Notes: generated by a model from the sequence alone, not told the origin. A stretch of DNA of 7,465 nt from Streptomyces sp. NRRL F-6131 (GCA_000719695.1 JOHN01000134.1:1-7465), one strand, 5' to 3'. Shown: positions 1 through 7,465, counted from the stretch's first letter. Numbers and translations: made by a program.

Positions 1-2
1 CC

Positions 3-1358
3 ACCTCCCTCGCCTGGGGCCTGTGGGCGGACAGCAGCTCCATGACCGGCCACCTCGACAGCACCGACCTGGGCCGCCTCACCCGCACCGGCCTCGCACC
101 CCTCACCGCCACCCAAGGCCTCGCCCTCCTCGACCAGGCCCTCACCACCACCCACCCCACCCTCGTCCCCGCCCGACTCGACCTCCCCACCCTCCGCACC
201 CAAGCCACCAACAACACCCTCCCCACCCTCTACCGCAACCTCGTCCGCACCCCCAACCGACCCACCGCCACCACCACAACCACCACCCAGGCAGCCACCT
301 GGACCACCGACATGGCCGCCCTCACCCCCGAAGAACGCCACACCACCCTCATCACCCTCCTCCACCACCACATCAACACCGTCCTCGGCCACACCACCAC
401 CGACACCCCCGACCCCGACCGACCCTTCCGCGACATGGGCTTCGACTCCCTCACCGGACTCGAACTCCGCACCCGCCTCCAGAACACCACCGGCCTGCGC
501 CTCCCCTCCACCCTCGTCTTCGACTACCCCACCCTCACCACCCTCGCCCACCACCTCGACCACCACATCCAAGGCACCACCACCCACACCCCCACCACCA
601 CCCACACCACCACCACCGACGACGACCCCATCGTCATCGTCGGCATGGCCTGCCGTTACCCCGGCGACATCACCACCCCCCAGGACCTCTGGCAGGCCGC
701 CCTGGACGGCGCGGACGTCATCTCGGACTTCCCCACCGACCGCGGCTGGGACCTCGCCAACCTCTACGACCCCGACCCGGACGCCGTCGGCCGGACGTAC
801 ACGCGCAAGGGCGGTTTCCTCCAGGACGCCGCCGTGTTCGAGCCGGAGTTCTTCGGCATCAGCCCGCGCGAGGCCACCGCGATGGACCCGCAGCAGCGCC
901 TGCTGCTGGAGACCGCCTGGGAGGCCGTCGAGCGCGCCGGCATCGACCCCACCACCCTGCGCGGCACCCGCACCGGCGTCTTCGCCGGGCTGATGGCGAT
1001 GGAGTACGGGCCGCCGCTGCACGAACCGATCGAGGGCATGGACGGCTTCCGGATGCTCGGCAACTCGTCGAGCGTGGCGTCCGGGCGGATCTCCTACCTG
1101 CTGGGCCTGGAGGGCCCGGCGATGACGGTCGACACCGCCTGCTCCTCCTCCCTGGTCGCCCTGCACCTGGCCGCCCAGGCGCTGCGCAACGGCGAGTGCA
1201 CGCTGGCCGTGGCGGGCGGGGTGACGGTGATGTCCACGCCGACCACCTTCGTGGAGTTCGCCCGGCAGCGCGCCATGTCACCCGACGGCCGCTGCAAGGC
1301 CTTCTCCGACGACGCCGACGGCGCCGGCTGGTCCGAGGGCGTCGGCATGCTCGTCGTC
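3..1358 (+). CDS. PKS fragment A: KR tail, ACP1 and N-terminal two thirds of KS1 (frame 3, 5'-partial)
   Basis: The frame is open from the window edge, so the gene's start is upstream; ATG 42 is internal. It opens with the SLAWGLW motif near the end of a KR, followed by the usual MTG and RTGLAPL segments. ACP1 follows, with the GFDSL motif whose Ser (447-449) carries the phosphopantetheine arm. A Thr/His-rich linker (about 565-625) leads into KS1, which begins with PIVIVGMACRYPGD and has the catalytic Cys in DTACSSS (codon 1140-1142). KS1 reads normally through VMSTP, DGRCKAF and GVGMLVV. At 1359 the frame is lost: the following residues in this frame (GGTRHWH) match nothing, while frame 1 resumes with EAHGTGT. 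ACP1 holds the chain that KS1 would accept. The upstream KR must have its catalytic core outside the window, so its type cannot be read. Confidence 0.9.
541..627 (+). repeat. ACC/CAC-rich low-complexity tract encoding a Thr/His linker
   Basis: The end of ACP1 and the ACP1-KS1 linker are written almost entirely in CAC, ACC and CCC codons, giving Thr runs broken by His and Pro, then Asp-Asp-Asp before KS1. Bases 541-620 contain only five G. A smaller tract of the same kind lies at about 259-310. The tract is coding and in frame. Such near-repetitive DNA is prone to slippage and misassembly. Confidence 0.8.
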
Positions 1359-1371
1359 GGAGGCACACGGC
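1350..1371 (+). other. Deletion junction in KS1 (frame 3 to frame 1)
   Basis: The last residues before the break are GMLVV (V ends at 1358) and the first after it are EAHGTGT (E starts at 1360). In KS2 of the neighbouring gene the matching points are 6425 and 6606, with 180 bases between them; here there is one. About 179 bases are missing, covering the helix after LERL, the [14 protein letters not shown] segment and the stretch up to the catalytic His. The loss is not a multiple of three. Confidence 0.85.
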
Positions 1372-4300
1372 ACTGGCACCGCGCTCGGCGACCCGATCGA
1401 GGCCCAGGCCCTGCTGGCCACCTACGGCCGGGGCCGCGACGCCGAACACCCGCTCTGGCTCGGCTCGTTGAAGTCCAACCTCGGCCACACCCAGGCCGCC
1501 GCCGGCGTGGCGGGCATCATCAAGATGGTGCAGGCGATGCGCCACGGCGTCCTGCCGCGCACCCTGCACGCCGACACCCCCTCCCACCACGTCGACTGGG
1601 AGTCCGGCGCCGTCAGCCTGCTCACCGAGCAGCAGGACTGGCCCGCACTCGACCGCCCGCGCCGCTCCGCCGTCTCCTCCTTCGGCATCAGCGGCACCAA
1701 CGCCCACGTCATCCTGGAGGCCGCCCCCGAGGAGCCGGTCGCCGCGCCCGACGAGGCCCCGGCGGTCACCGCCTGGCCGCTGTCGGCGAAGACCCCGGAG
1801 GGGCTGCGCCGCCAGGCCGCCCGTCTGCTGGAGCGACTCACCGACGGGACCGACGGCGCCGACCTCGACCCGCGGGACGTCGGGCACACCCTGGCCGTCG
1901 GCCGGGCGGTGCTGGACCACCGGGCCGTGCTCGTCGGCGCCGGGCGCGAGGAGCTGACCGGTGCGCTGGCCGCCCTCGCCCGCGGCGAGGAGAGCCCCGC
2001 CGTGGTCGCCGGCCGCACGGGCGCCGCCGGCGCCGGCGGGCTGGCCCTGGTGTTCTCCGGCCAGGGCTCGCAGCGGGCCGGGATGGGCCGGGAGCTGTAC
2101 GAGCGGTACCCGGTGTTCGCCGAGGCCTTCGACGCGGTCTGCCGGGCCGTGGACGAGCAGCTCGACGGCCACGCCGAACACCCCCTGCGCGACGTGGTGT
2201 TCGCCGAGGCCGGCACCCCGGCGGCGGCGCTGCTGAACCAGAGCATGTACACCCAGACCGGCCTGTTCGCCCTGGAGGTGGCGCTGCTCGCGCTGCTGGA
2301 GGAGCGCGGGGTGACGCCCGACTACGTGATGGGCCACTCGCTGGGCGAGATCACCGCGGCGTACGCGGCGGGAGTGCTCTCCCTGCCCGACGCCTGCGCC
2401 CTGGTGGCCGCCCGCGGCCGGCTGATGCAGGCCCTGCCGGAGGGCGGGGCGATGGTCGCGATCGAGGCGGCCGAGCAGGAGGCCGCGGCGTACATCGCCG
2501 GGGCCGGTCTGGCCGGCGCGGTCGGGATCGCCGCCGTCAACGGGCCCCGGGCCGTGGTGGTCTCGGGCGACGAGGAGGCGGCGGTGGCGGTCGCCGAGCA
2601 CTTCCGGGCCACCGGGCACCGGGTGCGCCGGCTGTCGGTGTCGCACGCCTTCCACTCGCACCGGATGGACGCGATGCTCGACGAGTTCGCCGAGGTGCTG
2701 GCGGGGCTGACGTTCCGGGCGCCGCTGATCCCGGTGGTGTCGAACGTCACCGGCGCGCCGATCGACGCCGAGCGGCTCGGCACGCCGCAGTACTGGGTGG
2801 AGCACGTCCGCGGCGCGGTGCGGTTCGCCGACGGGGTGCGCTGCCTGGCCGACCGCGGCATCACCGCCTTCCTGGAGGTCGGCCCCGAGGCCGTGGTGAC
2901 GCCGATGGTGCACGCCACCCTCGACGAGGGGCTCGGCCGGGACGGCTTCGTCGCGGTGGCCACGCTCACCGCCGGCCGGCCGGACCCGCTCGCGCTCACC
3001 CTGGCGCTGGCCCGGCAGTTCGTGGCGGGCGTGCCGGTGCCGTGGGAGCGGGCCGTGCCCGGCGGCCGCCTGGTCGACCTGCCCGGCCACGTCTTCGCGG
3101 GGCAGCGCTACTGGCAGGACGCGGCCGGCTCGACGGCCGGTCTCCAGGCCGCCGGTCTGCAGGCCACCCGGCACCCGCTGCTCGGCGCCGCCGTCTTCCT
3201 GCCGGACGGCCAGGCCGTGCTCACCGGCCGGGTGCTGCCCGGCTCGCACCCCTGGCTCGCCGACCACGCGGTGGACGGCACGGTGCTGCTGCCCGGCACG
3301 GCGTTCCTGGACCTCGCGCTGCACGCCGCCGACGCGGTGGGCTGCCGGCTGGTGGAGGAGCTGACCCTGGAGGCGCCGCTGGTGCTGCCCGCCGAGGCCG
3401 CCGTCTACCTGCAGGTCGCCGTCGGCGCCGAGGACGGGGCGGGCCGCCGGTCCGTCACCGTGCACTCCTCGGCCACGCCGGCCGCGGGCACCGAGCCCTC
3501 GGTCCGGCACGCGAGCGGTGTGCTGTCCGCGGCGCCCGCGCAGCCGGCCGGGGCGTGGGCCTGGCCGCCGGCCGACGCCCGGCCGGTCCCCGTCGACGGG
3601 CTGTACCAGGAGCTCGCGGGGCGCGGCTACGGCTACGGCCCGGTGTTCCAGGGCCTGCGGGCCGCCTGGTCGGCGCCCGACGCCCTCTACGCGGAGGTCG
3701 AACTCCCGGCCCGGCCGGACGGGTTCGGGATCCACCCGGCCCTGCTCGACGCGGCGCTGCACGCCGTGACGCTCGGCGTCCCGTCGCTCGGCGGGCCGGA
3801 GAGCTCCGCGGGCGCCGCCGGCGCCGGGCGGCCGCTGCTGCCGTTCTCCTGGGCCGGGGTGTCGCTGGAGGCCTCCGGGGCGACGGCGGTCCGGGTGCGG
3901 CTCGCCGCCGCCGGGGACGACACCGTGGCGCTCACCGCCGTCGACACCACCGGCCGGCCGGTGATCACCGTGGACGCCCTGACGCTGCGCCGGATGTCCG
4001 CGGCCGCCCCGGAGCGGGACGGCGGGCTGCACCTGCGCTGGCGGGCCGTCCCGGCCGCGCGGCCGGGCGGGGCGCCGGCGGACGTCACCGTCGCCCTGGT
4101 CGCCCCCGGTGGGGACCTGCGGGCCAGGCTGACCGAAGTCCTGGTGCAGACGCAGAAGTTCCTGACCGTGTCGGGGTCGGTCGACGGCCGCCTCGCTGTG
4201 GTCACCCAGGGCACGATGGTGGAGCGGCCCGACCCGGTCACCGCCGCCGTCTGGGGCCTGCTGCGCTCGGCCCAGGCCGAGCACCCCGACCGGATCCTAC

Positions 4301-4827
4301 TGATCGACGTGGACGAGTGGTCGGAGGAGGCCTTCGCGCTGGCCGTCGGCTCGGGCGAGCCCCAGGTGGCCGTCCGCGCCGGGCAGGTGCTGGTTCCCCG
4401 GCTGTCCCGGTCCGCCCCGCCGCTGCCGGACGCGTCCGGCTCGACGGACCTCTCGGTGACGCCGCGCGCGCTGGACCCCGAGGGCACCGTCCTCGTCACC
4501 GGCGCCGGGGGCACCCTGGGGCAGTTGGTCGCCCGTCACCTGGTCACCGAGCACGGCGTCCGCCACCTGCTGCTGCTCAGCCGCAGCGGCGGCACCCCGC
4601 CCCAGGACCTCCTCGACGCCGGCGCCCGGGTGCGGTTCCTGGCCTGCGACGCCGCCGACCGCGACCGCCTCGCCGAAATCCTGGCCACCGTCCCCGCCGA
4701 CCACCCGCTCACCGCGGTGGTCCACACCGCCGGCGTCCTCGACGACGGCGTCCTCGAAGCCCTGACCCCCGAACGACTCGACACCGTCCTGCGCCCCAAG
4801 GCCGACGCCGCCCACGCCCTCCACGAC
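1360..4827 (+). CDS. PKS fragment B: KS1 C-terminus, malonyl-type AT, DH and N-terminal KR (frame 1)
   Basis: This frame resumes at EAHGTGT (catalytic His 1366-1368) and NLGH (second His 1486-1488), ending KS1 at [10 protein letters not shown]. The TTG at 1468 is an internal Leu codon, not a start. AT1 (about 2041-2915) has GQGSQ, the GHSLGE nucleophile (Ser 2338-2340) and HAFH (2644-2655), and carries the LLNQSMYTQ segment. Together these point to malonyl-CoA. The DH (about 3166-3990) has the HxxxGxxxxP motif (His 3265-3267), YGYGPVFQGL (about 3628) and the LLDAALH motif with the catalytic Asp at 3748-3750, so it looks active. No enoylreductase is present. The KR structural half starts at about 4018 and looks short. 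The catalytic half has the NADPH-binding TGAGGTLG (4498-4521), LDD (4738-4746, B-type stereochemistry) and the RPK Lys (4798-4800). After ALHD (about 4827) the frame is lost and the Ser/Tyr catalytic block is missing. The frame stays open to 5088 without meaning. Confidence 0.9.
1462..1550 (+). repeat. KS1 copy of DNA blocks identical to KS2
   Basis: Bases 1462-1505 are identical to 6708-6751 over 44 bases, and 1517-1550 are identical to 6763-6796 over 34 bases. Similarity extends on both sides, from about 1369 to the end of KS1 at about 1728, with scattered, mainly third-position differences. The block encodes the segment around the NLGH His. These are paralogous KS sequences, not a mobile element. 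Confidence 0.85.
3136..3165 (+). repeat. Two tandem 15-base units in the AT-DH linker
   Basis: The units 3136-3150 and 3151-3165 differ at one base (CTC against CTG) and each encode AGLQA. They lie between the post-AT motif ending QRYWQD and the first DH residues HPLLGAAV. This looks like a small in-frame duplication in a flexible linker, with no expected effect on catalysis. Confidence 0.8.
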
Positions 4828-4835
4828 CCGGATCG
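4820..4835 (+). other. Deletion junction in KR (frame 1 to frame 2)
   Basis: Frame 1 reads KADAAHALHD up to 4827 and frame 2 reads RIARTGLRP from 4829. In an ordinary KR these are about 75 residues apart, separated by the LFSS Ser, the YAAAN Tyr and the SLAWGLW motif. That length is remembered from the family; no intact KR is in the window to measure it against. The exact breakpoint within 4820-4830 cannot be fixed without the undeleted sequence. Confidence 0.8.
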
Positions 4836-5620
4836 CCCGGACGGGCCTGCGGCCGACCTCCACCGAGGAGGGCCTGGCGGCCTTCGACCGGGCGCTGCTC
4901 GGCGCGCGGCCGGTCGTCGTCCCGGTCGCCGTCGACCCGGCGGCGCTGGACGCGGACAGCGCTCCGCCGCTGCTGCGGGACCTGGTGCCGGCGGCCCGCC
5001 GCCGGACGGCCGCGGCGGGTGTCACCGCCGTCGCCGAGGTGTCGCTCACCGACCGGCTGCGCGACCTCTCCCCGGAGCAGCGCCGTGAGCTGGTGCTCGG
5101 CCTGGTCCTCGCGGACGTCGCGCTGGTCCTCGGCTACGGGGACGCCCACGGCGTCTCCCCCGAGGGGGCGTTCCGGGACCTCGGCTTCGACTCGCTGACC
5201 GCCGTCGAGCTGCGCAACCGGATCAACGACCGGACCGGCCTGAAGCTGGGCGTGACGGCCGTGTTCGACCACCCCAGCCCGCGCGAGCTGGCCGACCACC
5301 TGCTCGACCGGCTCGCCCCGGCGCCCGCCGAAGCCGCGGACGCCGCGGACGCCGCGGAGCCGGACTACGAACGGGTGCTGGCCGACCTGGCCAGGATCCG
5401 CACCCACCTCGCCGCGCTGGAACTCACCGACGACCAGCGCACCACCCTGGCCGAGACCCTGCGCGACCTGTCGGAGCCGTGGAGCGGCGGCCCGGCCGGG
5501 ACGGCGGCCGAGGCTCCGGCCGGCCTCGCCTCGGCGAGCGCCGCCGAAGTCCTCGACTTCGTCACCAACAGCCTCGGCATCTCCGTGTCCGGCGACGACG
5601 CCCCCACCGACCTGATCTGA
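4829..5620 (+). CDS. PKS fragment C: KR tail, ACP2 and C-terminal docking domain (frame 2)
   Basis: The frame resumes in the last part of the KR with RIARTGLRP and [13 protein letters not shown], which normally lies some 75 residues beyond the ALHD where fragment B stops. ACP2 (about 5041-5310) begins at [13 protein letters not shown] and has LGFDSL, with the phosphopantetheine Ser at 5192-5194, then the usual VELRNR and VFDHPSP. An Ala/Asp repeat linker follows, then two predicted helices (about 5362-5480) and, after a Gly/Ala/Pro-rich hinge, a last helix containing [16 protein letters not shown]. This is the arrangement of class 1a C-terminal docking domains, whose end helix binds the N-terminal coiled coil of the next PKS protein. 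The stop is TGA 5618-5620. GTG 4985 could be called as a start by software but lies inside the KR-ACP linker. This fragment is well supported; only its link to fragment B is broken. Confidence 0.9.
   Translation, partial: RIARTGLRPTSTEEGLAAFDRALLGARPVVVPVAVDPAALDADSAPPLLRDLVPAARRRTAAAGVTAVAEVSLTDRLRDLSPEQRRELVLGLVLADVALVLGYGDAHGVSPEGAFRDLGFDSLTAVELRNRINDRTGLKLGVTAVFDHPSPRELADHLLDRLAPAPAEAADAADAAEPDYERVLADLARIRTHLAALELTDDQRTTLAETLRDLSEPWSGGPAGTAAEAPAGLASASAAEVLDFVTNSLGISVSGDDAPTDLI
5333..5359 (+). repeat. Three tandem 9-base units in the linker after ACP2
   Basis: Units at 5333, 5342 and 5351 read GCCGCGGAC, GCCGCGGAC and GCCGCGGAG and encode AADAADAAE. They sit between ACP2 and the first helix of the docking domain. 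Copy number in such a linker can vary between strains by slippage. Confidence 0.85.
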
Positions 5621-5630
5621 GAGTGAATCC
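5619..5630 (+). promoter_or_regulatory. Weak ribosome binding site and short gap between the two PKS genes
   Basis: GAGAG at 5619-5623 overlaps the TGA stop of the upstream gene and sits 7 bases before ATG 5631. There is no room for a promoter or terminator in the 10-base gap, so the genes are almost certainly one operon, probably with coupled translation. The site is weak compared with a consensus GGAGG. Confidence 0.5.
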
Positions 5631-7465
5631 ATGCCCACCGAAGAAGAACTGCTGAAGTACCTCAAGGCGGTCTCCGAGGAGCTGCACGCCACTCGGGGCC
5701 GGTTGCAGGCGGCCGAGAACCGGCGGCACGAACCGGTGGCGATCGTCGGCATGAGCTGCCGGCTGCCCGGCGGCGTGTCCTCCCCCGACCACCTGTGGGA
5801 GATCGTGGTCAAGGGCGAGGACGTGATCGGCGAGTTCCCCACCGACCGCGGCTGGGACGTCGACGCCCTGTACGACCCGGAGCCGGGCCGCAGCGGGCGG
5901 ACGTACACCCGCTCCGGCGGGTTCCTGCACGACGCGGCCGACTTCGACCCGGCGTTCTTCGGGATCACCCCGCGCGAGGCGCACGGCATCGACCCGCAGC
6001 AGCGGCTGATGCTGGAGGCGTCCTGGCAGGCGCTGGAGAGCGCCGGGATCAACCCGCAGACCCTCAAGGGCAGCCGGACCGGTGTCTTCGCCGGGTCGTT
6101 CCACCACGACTACGACCCGGGCGGCGGCAGCGTCGGCAGCCTGGTCTCCGGGCGGGTCTCCTACCATCTGGGGCTCCAGGGGCCGGCCGTCACCGTGGAC
6201 ACGGCGTGCTCCTCCTCGCTGGTCGCCCTGCACCAGGCGGTGCAGTCGCTGCGCGAGGGCGAGTGCTCGCTGGCACTGGCCGGCGGGGTGACGGTGCTGT
6301 CGACCGCGGGCGTCTTCGTCGAGTTCTCCCGGCAGCGCGGGCTGGCCGCCGACGGCCGCTGCAAGTCCTACGCGACGGCCGCGGACGGCACCGGCTGGGG
6401 CGAGGGCGTCGGCGTGCTGGTGCTGGAGCGGCTGGCCGACGCCGAGCGGCTGGGGCACCGGGTGCTGGCGGTGGTGCGCGGTTCGGCGGTCAACCAGGAC
6501 GGCGCCTCCAACGGCCAGACCGCGCCCAACGGCCCCGCCCAGCAGCGGGTGATCCAGGACGCGCTGGCCGGTGCGCGGCTGACCCCGGCCGACGTCGACC
6601 TCGTCGAGGGCCACGGCACCGGCACCACACTGGGCGACCCGATCGAGGCGCAGGCCCTGCTGGCCACCTACGGCCAGGGGCGGGCGGCCGAACGCCCGCT
6701 CTGGCTGGGCTCGTTGAAGTCCAACCTCGGCCACACCCAGGCCGCCGCCGGGGTCGCGGGCGTCATCAAGATGGTGCAGGCGATGCGCCACGGCGTGATG
6801 CCGCGCACCCTGCACGTGGACGAGCCCACCCGCTTCGTCGACTGGACCGCCGGGGAGGTCAGGCTCCTGGAGGAGAACCGGCCGTGGCCCGAGGTGGACC
6901 GGCCGCGCCGCTCCGCCGTCTCCTCCTTCGGTTACAGCGGCACCAACGCGCACGTCATCCTGGAGGCCGCGCCCGAGCGGCCGGAGTCCGCCGACGCGGA
7001 GGGCGGGGCCCCCGAGGGTGACGGCGTGCTGCCGTGGGTGCTGTCCGCCCGGACGGCCCCGGCGCTGGCCGAGCAGGCCGCGCACCTGCTGGAGCGGATC
7101 GCCGAAGGGTCCGAACTCGCCGCCCGGGACGTCGCGTTCACCCTGACCGCGGGCCGCGCCCGGTTCGACCACCGGGCCGTGGTGCTCGGCCGCAGCGATG
7201 CCGAACTCGTCGAGCGGCTCCAGGAGTTCGTCGCCACCGGCGAGTCCGCCGGGGTCGTCACCGGCCGGACCGGATCCACCGGAACGGTGTTCGTCTTCCC
7301 GGGCCAGGGTTCGCAGTGGATCGGCATGGCGCGTGAACTCCTGGACTTCTCTCCGGTGTTCGCGGAGAAGATGCACGAGACCGCACTGGCACTGGAGCCG
7401 TTCACCGACGGCTGGTCCCTGCTCGACGTCGTCCGCGACGGCGACGAGAACGCGCTCGACCGGGT
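5631..7465 (+). CDS. Modular type I PKS, N-terminal part: docking domain, KS2, start of AT2 (3'-partial)
   Basis: ATG 5631 is the start: it lies 10 bases after the preceding stop, has a weak GAGAG site 7 bases upstream, and begins with the expected docking peptide [18 protein letters not shown]. That charged helix (about residues 3-32) runs straight into KS2 at [15 protein letters not shown] (residue 34 on). KS2 ends near 6972. It has Cys in DTACSSS (6207-6209), His in VEGHGTGT (6612-6614) and His in NLGH (6732-6734), so its catalytic triad is complete. The segment between HHDY and SGRVSY is about 13 residues shorter than in KS1 and lacks the usual TGN-containing stretch. The KS-AT linker (about 6973-7280) is normal, then AT2 starts with [11 protein letters not shown]. 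The frame is still open at the window edge after 611 codons. AT2's substrate motifs lie outside, although its opening resembles methylmalonyl-type ATs. The protein extends the chain received from ACP2. Confidence 0.95.
   Translation, partial: MPTEEELLKYLKAVSEELHATRGRLQAAENRRHEPVAIVGMSCRLPGGVSSPDHLWEIVVKGEDVIGEFPTDRGWDVDALYDPEPGRSGRTYTRSGGFLHDAADFDPAFFGITPREAHGIDPQQRLMLEASWQALESAGINPQTLKGSRTGVFAGSFHHDYDPGGGSVGSLVSGRVSYHLGLQGPAVTVDTACSSSLVALHQAVQSLREGECSLALAGGVTVLSTAGVFVEFSRQRGLAADGRCKSYATAADGTGWGEGVGVLVLERLADAERLGHRVLAVVRGSAVNQDGASNGQTAPNGPAQQRVIQDALAGARLTPADVDLVEGHGTGTTLGDPIEAQALLATYGQGRAAERPLWLGSLKSNLGHTQAAAGVAGVIKMVQAMRHGVMPRTLHVDEPTRFVDWTAGEVRLLEENRPWPEVDRPRRSAVSSFGYSGTNAHVILEAAPERPESADAEGGAPEGDGVLPWVLSARTAPALAEQAAHLLERIAEGSELAARDVAFTLTAGRARFDHRAVVLGRSDAELVERLQEFVATGESAGVVTGRTGSTGTVFVFPGQGSQWIGMARELLDFSPVFAEKMHETALALEPFTDGWSLLDVVRDGDENALDR
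6708..6796 (+). repeat. KS2 copy of DNA blocks identical to KS1
   Basis: This is the partner of the repeat at 1462-1550, in direct orientation and about 5.2 kb away. Within the pair, two runs (44 and 34 bases) match exactly. Direct repeats of this size can support homologous recombination or gene conversion between modules, and can confuse short-read assembly. Confidence 0.85.

Larger units (their letters stand above)
1..5620 (+). pseudogene. 3' part of a modular type I PKS gene, interrupted by two frame-shifting internal deletions
   Basis: This is the whole first gene as it should be read, beginning outside the window and ending at TGA 5618-5620. The domain order is KR tail (1 to about 245), ACP1 (about 312-565), KS1 (about 624-1728), KS-AT linker, AT1 (about 2041-2915), DH (about 3166-3990), KR (about 4018-4950), ACP2 (about 5041-5310) and a C-terminal docking domain (about 5320-5617). 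The reading frame steps by +1 near 1359 and again near 4828. At each step a conserved part of the domain is absent, so these are missing segments and not programmed frameshifts. As sequenced, no single polypeptide could carry the full module. Frame 3 happens to stay open to 5198, so an automatic caller may report a false fusion of real KS1 sequence with about 1280 residues of out-of-frame Arg/Pro/Gly-rich translation. I cannot tell a real pseudogene from an assembly error; the perfect domain motifs on both sides make an error plausible. Confidence 0.85.

Noticed and set aside
541..627. The ACC/CAC tract as a possible CRISPR-like or regulatory repeat.
   Set aside because: There are no regular repeat-spacer units. 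The tract is in frame and encodes the Thr/His linker between ACP1 and KS1.
1350..1371. Programmed ribosomal frameshifting at the KS1 or KR frame change.
   Set aside because: A change of frame alone would leave all residues present. Here about 60 and about 75 residues are absent, and there is no obvious slippery sequence.
23..1471. Open frame 23-1471 on the plus strand with a His/Pro/Arg-rich N-terminus.
   Set aside because: It is the out-of-frame reading of the C-rich KR-ACP1 region and of KS1; frame 3 carries all the real motifs.
859..4284. Long open frame on the minus strand (about 1141 codons), and another at 5562-7376 (about 604 codons).
   Set aside because: Both lie opposite real PKS domains, have low-complexity Gly/Arg/His-rich translations and show no recognisable motif. 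Long antisense frames are expected at this GC content.
1362..5198. Frame 3 stays open from 1362 to 5198, giving an apparent 1718-residue protein from ATG 42.
   Set aside because: After 1358 this frame gives Arg/Pro/Gly-rich translation without any domain motif, while AT, DH and KR motifs read perfectly in frame 1. It is a GC-driven shadow.
4985..5620. GTG 4985 as the start of a separate ACP gene.
   Set aside because: Frame 2 upstream of it (4829-4984) carries authentic KR C-terminal sequence, so it is internal to the PKS and not a stand-alone start.
6600..6620. KS2 reads VEGHGTGT where KS1 has EAHGTGT.
   Set aside because: Gly for Ala before the catalytic His is a common variant in actinomycete KS domains, and the His is intact.

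Overview
The window is one stretch of type I modular polyketide synthase (PKS) DNA, all coding on the + strand. The very high GC content, the strong G/C preference at third codon positions and the domain style point to a filamentous actinomycete of the Streptomyces/Kitasatospora kind. This is inferred from style; nothing in the window identifies a species. I see no RNA gene, mobile element, CRISPR array, promoter or terminator.

Layout. Bases 1-5620 are the 3' end of one large PKS gene whose start lies upstream. It encodes, in order, the tail of a ketoreductase (KR) and an acyl carrier protein (ACP) of one module, then a second module KS-AT-DH-KR-ACP, then a C-terminal docking domain and a TGA stop. 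After a 10-base gap, a second PKS gene starts at ATG 5631 with an N-terminal coiled-coil docking domain, a KS, the KS-AT linker and the beginning of an AT. It runs off the right edge still open.

How the genes work together. The upstream ACP hands its chain to KS1. The module's AT has malonyl-CoA signatures, its DH has all expected catalytic motifs, and its KR keeps the LDD motif of B-type reductases. If intact, this module would add two carbons and leave a (probably E) double bond. The chain would then pass from ACP2 across the docking-domain pair to KS2 on the next polypeptide. The start of AT2 resembles methylmalonyl-type ATs, but the window ends just before the diagnostic residues.

The main surprise is that the first gene is not in one frame. 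It reads in frame 3 to about 1358, in frame 1 from 1360 to about 4827, and in frame 2 from about 4829 to 5620. At both switches a conserved block is missing: about 179 bases in KS1 by comparison with KS2, and roughly 220 bases in the KR, including its catalytic Ser and Tyr. KS2 is also about 13 residues short in a normally conserved segment, in frame. Either the module is really decaying, or (I think more likely) these are collapsed repeats in a draft assembly. Other points are a C-rich, G-poor Thr/His-coding tract at about 40-640 that ends abruptly at the start of KS1, and blocks of identical DNA shared by KS1 and KS2. I found no new type of biological system here; the interest lies in the broken module and in signs of module recombination.
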